Positions 31,901-43,900 of a DNA stretch of 64,000 nt are shown here, one piece after another. The stretch is from Eopsaltria australis. Lineage: Eukaryota; Chordata; Aves; Passeriformes; Petroicidae. Position numbers and translations under genes: made by a program. Within the stretch, counting starts at the first letter, position 1. The number at the start of each line of letters is the position of its first letter. The stretch covers positions 1 to 64,000 of the forward strand of contig JAVTVJ010000342.1 in the NCBI GenBank assembly GCA_034509425.1. The letters run 5' to 3'. A model generated the notes under the pieces. The model did not search any database. It saw nothing but the letters and a program-made list of their open reading frames with translations, and had not been told where the DNA came from.

Positions 31901-34900
31901 GAATTAAGCTGGCAAGGTCTCATTTTCTTCCAGTTTCTAGAAAACAGCTGGCCGAGAGTATCACAGAATCAAAGAATGGTTTGGGTTGGAAGAGACCTTA
32001 AAGATCATCCAGTCCCATCCCCTGCCATGGGCAGGGACACCTTCCACTAAAACCAGCCTGCTCCAAGCCCCATCCAACTTGGCCTGGAACACTTCCAGAA
32101 ATGGGACAACCACAGCTTCTCTGGGCAATCTGTGCCAGTGCCTCACAGGAATGACCCCTACAGTGTCCCACTGTGACTGGCTGGTAGGTCTGGAAAAGAT
32201 CAGGAACACAACAGGTGCTGATGGGTCAGCATTGAATTATTATGGCTCAGCTATGCAGGAAGCTGAGGACAAGAATAACTGATGTTTTTGAGGATGGGAC
32301 CATGAGGCAGTAACAGCTATGTAAGTCTAGGACAGGTGTAAGTAGGACAGAGGTGGCCACAGCGCTGTGGAGGAGAACCTCACACAGCCCTTTTCTGCAT
32401 AAAGCTGCAGAGAGTGCGCTCTCACTTTCATTAACTGGGACGTTTTCTGTCCTGCACGTGCAGAAACAAGTTGGATGAAACAGATCAGGGCATCCAAATC
32501 TAAGGTTAGTTTTAGCTGGTTAGAGTCAGCTGGCCTCAAGGTGACACAGTTTTAGAGAGGACAGGGACGATTTAAGGACTGGTACTTAGTTCTAAGTGCA
32601 AGGGATCCAAAATCAGAACAATGATACATTCCCAGTTCCTCTTTACCAAAAAAGGTGTCTTCATTCCTGAGGAAATCAGGTGACTGAACCAGCTACTGAC
32701 ACAGCTGGGAAGTCTCAGGACAAAGGAGCAACACTCAGTTTGGAAAAAGACATCCTCATCTTCCAAAATAAAGTTCTTGCTATGAATGATCCCCCACAGG
32801 AACCAATGGTTACATTGGGCAGAGAGAGACCAAACAAATCTGATGCTTAGAAGTGAAATGAGAATTAAGCTGGCAAAGTCTCATTTTCTTCCAGTTTCTA
32901 GAAAACAGCTGGCCGAGAGTATCACAGAATCAAAGAATGGTTTGGGTTGGAAGAGACCTTAAAGATCATCCAGTCCCATCCCCTGCCATGGGCAGGGACA
33001 CCTTCCACTAAAACCAGCCTGCTCCAAGCCCCATCCAACTTGGCCTGGAACACTTCCAGAAATGGAACAACCACAGCTTCTCTGGGCAATCTGTGCCAGT
33101 GCCTCACAGGAATGACCCCTACAGTGTCCCACTGTGACTGGCTGTTAGCTCTGGAAAAGATCAGGAACACAACAGGTGCTGATGGGTCAGCATTGAATTA
33201 TTATGTCTCAGCTATGCAGGAAGCTGAGGACAAGAATAACTGATGTTTTTGAGGATGGGACCATGAGGCAGTAACAGCTATGTAAGTCTAGGACAGGTGT
33301 AAGTAGGACAGAGGCGGCCACAGCGCTGTGGAGGAGAACCTCACACAGCCCTTTTCTGCATAAAGCTGCAGAGAGTGCGCTCTCACTTTCATTAACTGGG
33401 ACGTTTTCTGTCCTGCACGTGCAGAAACAAGTTGGATGAGACAGCATTTCTTACCCAGCCTCCTCTCCTTTTCAGCCACGTCACCAAGGTCTTGCGGACA
33501 AACTCTCCCAGGCAGTCCACGATGGTGTGAACCATGGCTGGCTGCGCGTGCCGCACGCAGTCCACGGCCAGCCCGGCTGCCACGGCATACAGAGACACCA
33601 CCTTGCCCCACGTGATGCCTGTGGAAAGAAAAAAGGCCCTTCATATTTACACACACACACTCAGCTCAGTCTTGAATAATCAAAGGAAATGACTCTGCTT
33701 CATGACGTGTGCCCGTGCTGACTGCGCGCAGCCACGGTTCTGTGTGCTCTCCATTTGGGGGAAGAGAAATAGCAGAGGACCAGAATTGGGGAAAACTCTT
33801 CACACAGAGAAGCAGAATGAAATAATCTGACCTGGGTATGGTTTGATTGCCTCTCAGCACTGCCTGCACAGCTTTGGAGAAAGCAGCCCAAAGGCACCAC
33901 TGGGACAGGGAAGATGTGCACCACCACGTTTTGTATTGCCATTGGCTCTCTGCTGCACAGGAGGTGACAGAATTCAAATAGTTTGAACAACCTGGGGTTT
34001 TTGTCTTCAACATAAATCTTAAACACCCTTAGACAAAGCATTCCTGTTTTTTTTCTAATCACTGTTCCAATGTGACACTCAAAGCATACAAGATTAGCAT
34101 CTTCAGTTCTATCATGGCACAAAAGCAACAAAAGGAGGCAAAGCTACAGGATCAAGAGGGTTCATAGCATTATAGCTGGAATAGAGGAGTCAGAATCCTG
34201 AGCTGGATGGACTCATAAGAATGATTGATGCCAGCTCCTGGCCCTGCACAGGACACCCCAACAATCCCATCCTGTGCCTGAGGGTGTTGTCCAAACACTC
34301 CTGGAACTCTAGCAGCCCTGGGGCTGTGATATTCCCTGGGGTGCCTGTTCAGTGCCCCACCACCCTCTGGGGAAGAACCTTCTGATATCCAACCAAACCC
34401 CCATGACACAGCTTCATGCCATTCCCTCATGTCCTGTCACTGCTCACCAGAGAGCAGTGCCCACCCCTCCACCTGCACTCATCAGGGCTGGTGTCCTCTT
34501 CAACATAAGGACCAGGCTTCAGCCTCCACCTGAAAAAGAGGCATCCTCAAGGATTTGGCCACTCTGCCTGCTTAACATTGCCTATGCTACCCCACTGAAG
34601 ACAGTGCAGGGGTGGAGAGTCAGTCAGTTATCTAATCTCCCAGAAGCCAGCCTTCCTGCTGGGCTGGCCTGCCTGCAGCAAGTGCTCCATGGAAGCTGTC
34701 CCAGCAGCAGTCGCCTTCCTGTCGGTGCGAGCGATAAGCGCGGGAGCTCAGCTCTCGGTACCAGCCAACCTCCCGGGGGCTCCCCCGTGCCTCACCAGCA
34801 CCACTGGGCATAAATCCTTCATGCTCAAACAGTGCACTCAGAAATCCTTCATGCTCAAACAGTGCAGCCAGCTGCCCCTCATCAGGCTTTTCTCAGGACC

Positions 34901-37900
34901 AGCGACCTGGAAACACAACCCTTTCGCTCCCGTGCAGAACTATCGCTGCACAATGGCACATCCCCCCCATACTTTATTATCCATATTTATCAAGCATACT
35001 GTGAAGTATTTTACAGAGTTAGGTTTCTATGGAATCTGTCCAAAGTCTCTCCCAAACATAGCCAGAAGCCTGGTGAAGTTCTAATATTTAAAAACCACGC
35101 AGAACTTCTTGTGGGGCTGCAGCAAGAAAGAAAACAGGTGAGAGGATGGAAAGATGTGTGCAGTGAGTAGATCTATGGATCAGGAGGGGTTAAACACACC
35201 ATCAGAAAACTGGATGTGCTTAGCAAGCAAAGATTCAGGTTAAATGGGGTAAAGAGTCCCCCTCTTTCCTTCATTGCACTCTCAGATTCCCAGGTAGCCT
35301 GAACCAACTCTAGGATGGAGCTCCAGCCTCCTCACAGCTGCTCTCACTGCAGCAGAATGCCCCAGATTTCTTCAGAAAACATGCAGATTTCAGAGCATTT
35401 CCACAATTCTTACACTTGATGCTTCAAAGGGGACACTCACACTAACACTTTTAGGAATTGCTTGCTTTTCTTTTCCTTAAATTAAAAAAAAAAAAAAGAA
35501 TTAAACGTTAGAGGAACTCTTCAAATGTCAGCCACAGGAATACCTTGTTAGACTGAAGAAAATCCATTCATTGCTATAAAAAAAACATTTTTCATGACTA
35601 ATGTAAGATCAAAATCTACAGATGAACCTTTTGTGAGGCCCAGAACTACCCCTGAGATCAGAGGAAGTTATTAATGTAGCTAAAGTGACTGTTCTTCTGG
35701 TTTCATTTGCTGAGCAGACCCTGCAGTGTCACTGACACCAGCGCTGTCACTCAGGAAGTTCAGTGCCTGTTTGGCATTCACACTATTTATCTGCCTTTCT
35801 CACTTTGTGTGTCACCATGACAGCCAGCAGAACGAGCCAGGAAGAGGCTATGAAACCACAGAAGACTAGACAGAGGGGTTCTCCCTGCAAGAAAGAGGCT
35901 GGCTGAGTGCAGGTCAGTACAGTTCAACCTAATGAAAGAGGCTTTAAAGGGGTTACATTCCTTGCTGAGGGTATCTCCAGGACCACAGCCTCAGCTGACT
36001 TATATTCAGCTTTAGTATAAGTCAGTTTTACAGTTCTCCATCCCTGCAGAAATGTGGTTCCTTTCATCTTGAGTTACATAACAAAAGTTACCCAAAATTC
36101 CAGGGAAGAGTTCACTGGCTTATTCCCAAGCTTTTACTGACAGCACTCTTTAAATATCTGAAGCAAGTCCATTAACTCTGAGATATTTACACAGCAGTAA
36201 CAAAGACTGACAGGACTGAAGCCACCCTGGTACAGAAAGACAGCTCCAGTCTTTGTTTTGAACCCAAGTTTCTCTTTCCAACAGAAGAAAAGTGTACCCA
36301 CAACCTGTGGAAGAGAAAGGCTCAAGAGACCCATGACTTCCCCAGGTCACAGGAAAGCAGTTTGCTCTAAGGCACATCAGTCCAGAGAGGATGGAGAGGA
36401 GGCCCTTCAGCTCCAGCTTCCCTGCCAAGATTGTTCCAGAGTGGTACCTGCTGCAGGACCTGCACGGGGTGAGTGCTTCCCTGGCGCACGGAGAGAACCC
36501 CTCTCCCTTTCACAGGACAGCAGAAAGAGAGCAAGTTCTAGGTTAATGTTGATAATGGTGATGGATGGGGAGGGCTCAGGGGTCACATCCTCCTTCCAGA
36601 GCATGCCCATAAGGGTCAAACCAATCCTTCAGTCTGCCTTTCCTGTTACCAGCAGAGCCAGTCCATGGAGGCAGGAGAGGAGGAAATCCCTTCCTGATTT
36701 CCATTTGTCTGAAGTCCTCTTGCCACTGCTGGAAGCAGAAGACAGAGACAGCAGGCTGGGCTTGTCACTCACAACAGCAGGGCACAGCTCATGCTCTGGT
36801 TCTCACTGGATACTGTAGGAAGCAAGGGAAGAGCAGGCATCTCCAACACCTGGGCCATGCTTGTGACTGGGCTCCCTGCCCAGGAGGGCTCCAGCAGCCA
36901 CCCAGCCCCAGGCAGGAGAGGGCAGGGGAATGTGCCCCAGCAGCCCTCCTCTGCACTTCCCCAGGACACCAGCTCCATTAACCTTCCTCTCTCAAGGACA
37001 ACCATGGCAGGGGCAGAGGAGGACAATTACTGAGAGGGCAGTGCCTCTGTCCCCCCTGATGTCCAGGCTGGGTTCAAAGTGTCACCAGTGTGATGCAACT
37101 CTCAGCATAAGCTGGAATTGCATCTGGCCAGCGCACATGAGAAGAGAAAAACAGTATCTTGCTCCAAATTCCTCAGAAGGCCTGGCTGTCATCCACACTG
37201 GGTGAAATGGGCACTCATCACCAAGCAAGACAATCCATTCACAGCTTCCCACTGTGTGGATTAACATGCACAGGAGCTGACAACAACAGGGAATGGAAAG
37301 CTGGTCCAAAAAGGAACAGTCAAAAGAGAGAAAGCTCTGCTCACAGACATGGAACAAAAGGATATGCAAAAAGTGAAGGGCTGCTTAGAAGGCATTATAA
37401 AAAATAAGAAATAAGTTGCACTCTCGAGGCCAGCCATGGAGCTGAAGGTATGTAAACACTGCTGAGCCCAGGGTAAAATGAATTAGCAGGAGAGGAATGC
37501 TCTTGAAAGTGTTCCTGCTTATATGAGCTTGTCTGCCCCAGGGGAGAGATGAAGAAGCCATGAGACACGACTGTGCAGTCTCAGGGCACCACACTACCCG
37601 AGGTTATTCAAATAAACTTCCCTCTGCTCCACTCAGCATCAAAGTCTCGCTCACAAATCAGACCTTAAAGAAACAGGATCCACTGCTACACTGCCACAGC
37701 TGGGAGAATACAGCTAGACACAACACACTTTGGTGGACAGAAAATCAGAGAGGGCTGTGCACACAGCAGGAAGCTCAAGTCATAAGTCCCAAGTGATGAG
37801 GGAGCAGCAGGATGCATTTCTAACAGCATTTCAGAGAATGGTCTGGGTTGGAAGGGAACTCAAAGCTCATCTCATTCCAATCCCCTGTCAAGGGCAGTGT

Positions 37901-40900
37901 TACACCCCAGGCATTTAATTCCAGGGTTAAAACCAAGGTTCTTTTGTTCTAGGTAGACACAAAGGAGAAAAAATCCCAACCAGATATTCTCAAGAGGTAA
38001 AAAAACCACAGAAGTTTACTGGCAAACTACAAAAAATTAAGGAACATTGGCAAAAGAGTAAATGCAACATAACATCACTTACCACTGCATAGACTTAGCC
38101 CACTGAACACAGAAAACCTTTAAACCCATTCAGTGTCATGTTCCATGAGAAGAGAGAAGAAGAAAGGGAGATAAACAGAAAGACAGGAATGATATAGAAA
38201 AACAGACATATAGCTATCAACTCCTGGGTTCCAGTGAGGTAAAACTCCAAGATGAAGGTAGGGTTAAAGGACAACGTGCTTGCCTCGTGGTCAGGCTTCT
38301 TAAAGCTTTGGCCCATCCTGGGCCTTCCTCCCAGATAGGACTTGAGATGTCTCAGCCACTCAGGGACTGGGTCAGGCAGCACTGGGGGGCTGCCTTCAGT
38401 GTGCCATGGCTGACAGACCCTGCAGGGCTGGGGGCACAGGGGGCAGGGCACCACCTCCCCAGAGCAAGGCCTGACCCACCCCCTACCACACATCACAAGC
38501 ATCCTAAGATGTCTCAAAACAGATGACTTTTTCCAGTCTCTGACAGGCAGGGACACCTTCCACTATCCCAGGGTGCTCCAAGCACCGCCCAACCTGGCCT
38601 TGGACACTTCCAGGGATGGGGCAGCCACAGCTTCTCTGAGCAACCTGTGCCAGGATCTCACCTTGCTAGGGAAGAATGTCTTCCTAATATCTAATCTAAA
38701 CCTACTACGTGTTGGTATGAAGCCATTCTCCCTTGTCCTGTCACTCCAGCTTCCCTCTTGGCTCCTTCAGGGACTCAAAGGCCCCAGTTAGGTCACCTGG
38801 AGCTTCTCTTCTCCAGGGCACTGCTGAACAATCCCAACTCTCAGCCTTTCCTCTCAGCAAAGCAGCTCCATCCCTTCTCTGATCATGTTGGTGCCTCTTC
38901 TGGACTCGCTCCAGCACCTCCATGTCCTTCCTGTGCTGGGACCCTCGGGCTGGAGGCAGCTCTGAGTGGGGAAGAGAGGCAGAATCTCCCCCAGCTCTGC
39001 TGCCCACGCTGGGGATCAGCCCAGCACAGGGGCATTTCTGGGCCAGGGCATGTCCAGCTCTCACCCACCAGCACCCCCACATCCTTCTCCTGGGGTTGTT
39101 TTTGATCTGTTCATCCCCAGTCTGGGTTGATCCTGGTGGCTGTCCCGACCCAGATGCAGCATTAGCACTTGGCCTTGTTTAACTTCATGAGATTCCCATG
39201 GGTCACTTCTCAAGCTTGTTCAGATCCCTCTGGATGTCACCCCATCCTTCAGGAGTGTCACCAGCACCAGTCAGCTTGGTGTCCTCTACATCCACCTGCT
39301 CCTGCAGGGAAAGAGCTTTCTCCTCAGGAAGCATTAACCCTACATTTCTGTTGCAGGGTTCACTTCAGCCCAGGCACTCTTGATTAAAAACCAAGCCCAG
39401 TAAAAACCAGGCTGAAAGCTTTTAAAAAGCCCTCATGCCTAGCAGCTCTTAACAACAGGACAGAACTGCTTCCTTTAGGAAAGGAAAATGCCTCTCCCTT
39501 TTCTACTTCTGTTTCTCCACCAAGTGACCTCTTCCTTCTGGCATTTGTTTTAACACCTAAGGTAAATGTCAGCTCAGCCAGGGTCCAAACCAAAGCCTGC
39601 TCAAGTCAGGGGAAAGTCTCCTGCTACCTGCAGAGCAGCTTTGGACCACACACAAGAACCAGTGGTAACATCCCACAGATGCTGTTGCAGACCCTTTACC
39701 ATCCAAAAGCAGATCAGGGCTCTGCAGTGCTTGTCTCCACACAGATGGGCTCCCCTCACCCTGTAATGAGTTATTTGGAAACAGCAGAACAAAATACAGC
39801 TTGAGCCCTACCACAGTCTCTTCTCTCAGATGACAAGCCATGGGACAAGAGGAAATGGCCCCAAATTGCACCAGGTGATGTTTAGATTGGGTATCAGTAA
39901 AAAATTCTTCACTGAACGAAGAGGCATTGAAGCAGGCTGCTCAGGGCAGTTTTGGGCTTAGTCAAAACTTGCGGACAGGAAGTGAGCACAGACAGAACTA
40001 CAGTGTGAAGACTCAAAACCAGACCAGAATGTGGAAGATAGACATGTAAACGATTAAGAAAAAAAACTCTCCAGTAAAAAAGGGTCAAAATCCCCTGCTT
40101 CCCTGCTGGAAATGCATTGTAAGTGACTAGTGGGGCTCCCCAAGCTGTCTAAGCACTGTAGTGTCAGACTGTAGCTGTTTTCTTAATACACTTGGTAATT
40201 GGCATGAAAACTCAGACTGAACTTGAGTGTCTGGTTTCCTTTGCTCAGTAAGAGCCTCTTTCCTCTGAACTATGAAAAAAAAAAAAGGAATGAATGTCTG
40301 GCTGCTACAGACAACTCCAATTTGCTGGATTTATTGTTATATGCTGAGTTTCGAGACTGCAGTGGGATCCGGGAATGTTAAAAATCAGCAAGCTCCTACC
40401 CCTCTGCCATTCAGCAGCCTTCTACCTAGGAGAAATTACAGTTAACAAGTTGATAAAAGCAATTAAATACACAACTCCCAGCAGAGAAGAGAAAGAATTA
40501 AGAACAGAGCATGGAGAGCTCTGGGAAGGTTTGAACCAGCCCCTGTGCAACATCCATTTCTGCAGCAAAGCCTCCTTGGAGGAGGAGCAGCACTGTCAAC
40601 AGAGCTTGAGTCCAAAATCTCCAGCACTCCAGCATTGTCAGCCTCAGAAGGCTGAGTCCAGATTAATTCTTAATACCCTGAAACACCAGGTTTAGAACTA
40701 AGAGATATGATTTCTCCTCTAATTTTAAACTACCCACGCACTCGGCTCCCGAGCTGAGAAGTTGAAGAACACCAAAAAAACGCAGCTCTCCACGAATTTG
40801 TCAATATGCACTGGGAGCAGAGCTCCCAGGAGGCAGCAGGCTTTCTCCCCAGCATCATGGTTATGCAGCATTGCAGCACACACAGTCTGCTCCTCCTGCA

Positions 40901-43900
40901 GCATTCCTGGCTTTCCGGCTTAGCTCTCTGTGTCACTTCAGCTCTGGAGGTGGGCCAGTGCCACTGCAGCCAGCTGGAGTCATCTAAGATCACCTACTCA
41001 CCTGCAATGCAAATTGCACCTGAGCCTGCCAACCTGACCATGGTTTTTCTGTAAGCCTTGGCATAAGCAAAGCTCAGCACTAAGTGACAAGACAGGGCAC
41101 CTGTCCTTTGAACACAGCCACGCTGAGACATTCCTGCCATACTTTCCATTTCTGAGCTCACAGGGCCTGCCAAGCCAGCCCAGTGCAAAGGCAAGCTGCA
41201 TCCCAGGCATGCTCTGAAAGGCTGTTGAGGGTTGCAGTACCAGCAATCAGTCCAATTCCATCCATTTCCAATGACACAGCATCAATTTCCCTGACCCAGG
41301 GAGTAAAATCTGCCCTGCTCCATCTGGCAGAAACCCTGCTTGGGCAGTCCCTCTCAGAGACCTATTTTGCCATCTGTTATGATCCTGGGGAGGATCTGTG
41401 CTCTCCACCACAATACATTCCAGACCTTCTGCATGTCAGGGCTTCTGCAGAGTGAAGATGAAGAAGCACAGTTGATTCTACTTGGAAGTACAACAGAAAC
41501 CTGGACTTCCATCCTGTAGCAATTATTCCCAAAGTGACAAGAGTCCCTGCATCCTGTGACACTTCCCATGCTATTGTCACTGGTTCCAGTGCTTTCACAC
41601 TGCTGTGCTGCTAGCAGGTTGCTTTCTTTGTGTTTTTTTCCTTTTGTTTTGTTTTGTTTTGTTTCCAATCTTTAACATCTACTGTCCCTTCCACAGACAA
41701 CACAACAAGACATTGCAGAAAACCTACAACCGTGTCAGAACCTGCCTGACACAAATATCTCTATAAGTTTTCTCTCCCCTCAATTACCACAGGCTGCTTT
41801 TCCAGTTGTGGGCAGGGACTGTTTCCAGGAAAAGCTGAAGTTCCCTTGCAGGAACACAGCACAGGGCATATTTTTGCTTTTGACCATCGTCTCTGGAGCC
41901 AGTCTAACAGCAGCAGCAGAACACTCACATCTAAGCAGGGAGAAAGCTCAAAGCACCTGCTCATCCGGAACAGCCTTAAGGACGAAGACTTCCCCAACAT
42001 GAGAAAGGAGAAGCAGCAGATCCCATTGCAATTCTGGCTGTTGCTGTGGGAAAGGAAGCCAGGAGGAGAGGAGCTCCCTCGTGATGAGTTGATTCTGGCT
42101 CCCAGCATCAGCAGCATGAGCTGGAACAAGGGAGACTCCCATATAATGAATCTTCTGCAATTGCCACTGGTGAGCAAAGGAGCTTGGAATGAGTGACCTC
42201 CCCATGCAATGAGGTAACAACCACCTCCTAACGAGGAAGGGCAGGAGACAGAACCTACAGGAGGATATCACACCCCAGGACGTTTCCCTGCCAGAAGACA
42301 GCAGAGAGGAGCTCTCATTAAACCATTAAAGCAGGGCACGCTGCCAAACTGCCCACAGCCCTTTCAGAAACCAGGCTATCCCAGAAACACGCGTTCTGGT
42401 GGCTCCATCCTGTTCCTTTCCACCCAGCCCTGTCTGTGTGTGTGTGTGTGTGTCTGGGCACAGTACCTGCAGTGAAAATCTGTGCAGCCACTGCCAGGAA
42501 GGCATCAGACACCACGGTCTCCGAGTGCAGTGAGATGTTCAGCTGGCGGGCGATGTTGCGGTAGACGTTGGGGCGAATGTACTCCAGCTCATCCCCTGCA
42601 AACAAAGAGCCAGGAATCAGGGCAGCACAGCACCAAGCCCTGCTCTCACCACGGAGGAATTATGGCTGGGGTCACTGCAGGGATGCCTTCAGCGCAAGAG
42701 TTTGAACCCCCAGCTCCAGCTGAGTTTAGGGGAGTTTAGATGCAATTCCTACCACCTCCACCCTCCTTTCCCACTATGCCCCGTGCCTGGGACTCCCCTG
42801 GAGGGAGCAGAGGCAGGCAGTGGCTCTGTACCAGTGCTGTGGCTGCAGTAATCCCTGATATAAATGCTGTTCCCAGGCTGGCTGCCTGCCTTTCCTCCAA
42901 CACAGGAGACAGGCCTCAGATAAGCAAAGCCATGTCATTTTATTTCAGAAGTGAGAAGGAGGCATGTACATCCCTGTAAGCTTTTGAGAGATACGCCCTT
43001 CCTCAGCACCCCATCGGGCTTGTACAAAAATGCCTGAAGTGCAAGGGAGCGACTCAAGAATGCTGAAGGCTGATGAAAGCCAAGGATCCACCCAGAGCTG
43101 CACAACATCAATTAAACAAAGAGACTCTCAGCTATTTTATGCTCATACAGGCACTTGAGAGTCAATCTGGAGTCTTTTCTCTCCTCCAAATGGTTAAAGA
43201 TATATTCATTTGCTTGGCTGGCCGCTCAGCAGCAAGGTACCTGACATAAATAGACATGTGCTTTCACCTCCAGAGTGTTTTCTGCCCAGCTGGGAAATGG
43301 CAGGAGGTGTCAGGCCAGCTTGAAGACCAAAACAAAAATACCAAGGCCAAGCAGAGAACCTCCTCCTAAAGGACTGAGCTTGAGAAACAACAGCAAAGCT
43401 TTTCCTTTGTAGCAAAACAAACCATTTTTGAGCAGTAGAATTAATAAAGCCCAGTTTCCAAGGGATTTCTCTCTCTGTGGAGGTTCATGGATATTTAATG
43501 AAGGTTGCACAGCTGCTGTAGGAGCATGACACAATGCAAACACCACATGGGACCAAGGCCCTTTGTGCATGGAGAGCCTTTTTTGGCTTAGATCAGGACA
43601 CGCTGTGCTCTCCTCCTGCACAAGGGTGCTCTGGGAAGAAGAAAAGCAATCCCAACAGCTTTAGATCCCACTGCAAAACCCCAGTGATTTGGCCCAGCCA
43701 GAGGGCAACAGATCTTCCTCAAAATTTCATTTATATGAGAGGTAAAAAGGAAGATGTCACTGCAATCAGGATCTTTTACAGAGTCATTAGCTACAGATCC
43801 TGAATTCATTTATCTGGCACTCAGCACAGGCAAAACCCAGCTCTACAGAATTCCACAGCTGAGCTCTCCCAGCCCATTCTGAGTGTGGGATTGTCCCTGT

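Larger units (their letters stand above)
28980..33454 (-). other. BOK intron 3' of the third coding exon
   Basis: 4.5-kb intron. The half next to exon 3 is a ~0.96 kb tandem duplication (31501-33441) carrying CR1 tails; the remainder shows no coding match. Open frames repeated at a 961-bp offset are products of the duplication. Confidence 0.85.
33619..42466 (-). other. BOK intron between second and third coding exons
   Basis: 8.8-kb intron containing CR1 fragments (34165, 37830, 38530 and 39830 regions), a 30-bp period duplication at 34812-34866 and simple repeats. Longer open frames, such as one near 36258-36818, have no recognisable family and are judged chance. Confidence 0.85.

Noticed and set aside
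31961..33243. Repeated open frames (82 and 98 codons) at a 961-bp offset
   Set aside because: They translate a CR1 tail inside the tandem duplication and are not genes.
36258..36818. 186-codon plus-strand open frame in a BOK intron
   Set aside because: No family match and no exon-like boundaries; it is antisense to BOK and judged chance.
38530..39330. Possible intact CR1 reverse-transcriptase gene
   Set aside because: Only the 3' end portion of the element is present and no reverse-transcriptase frame is visible.
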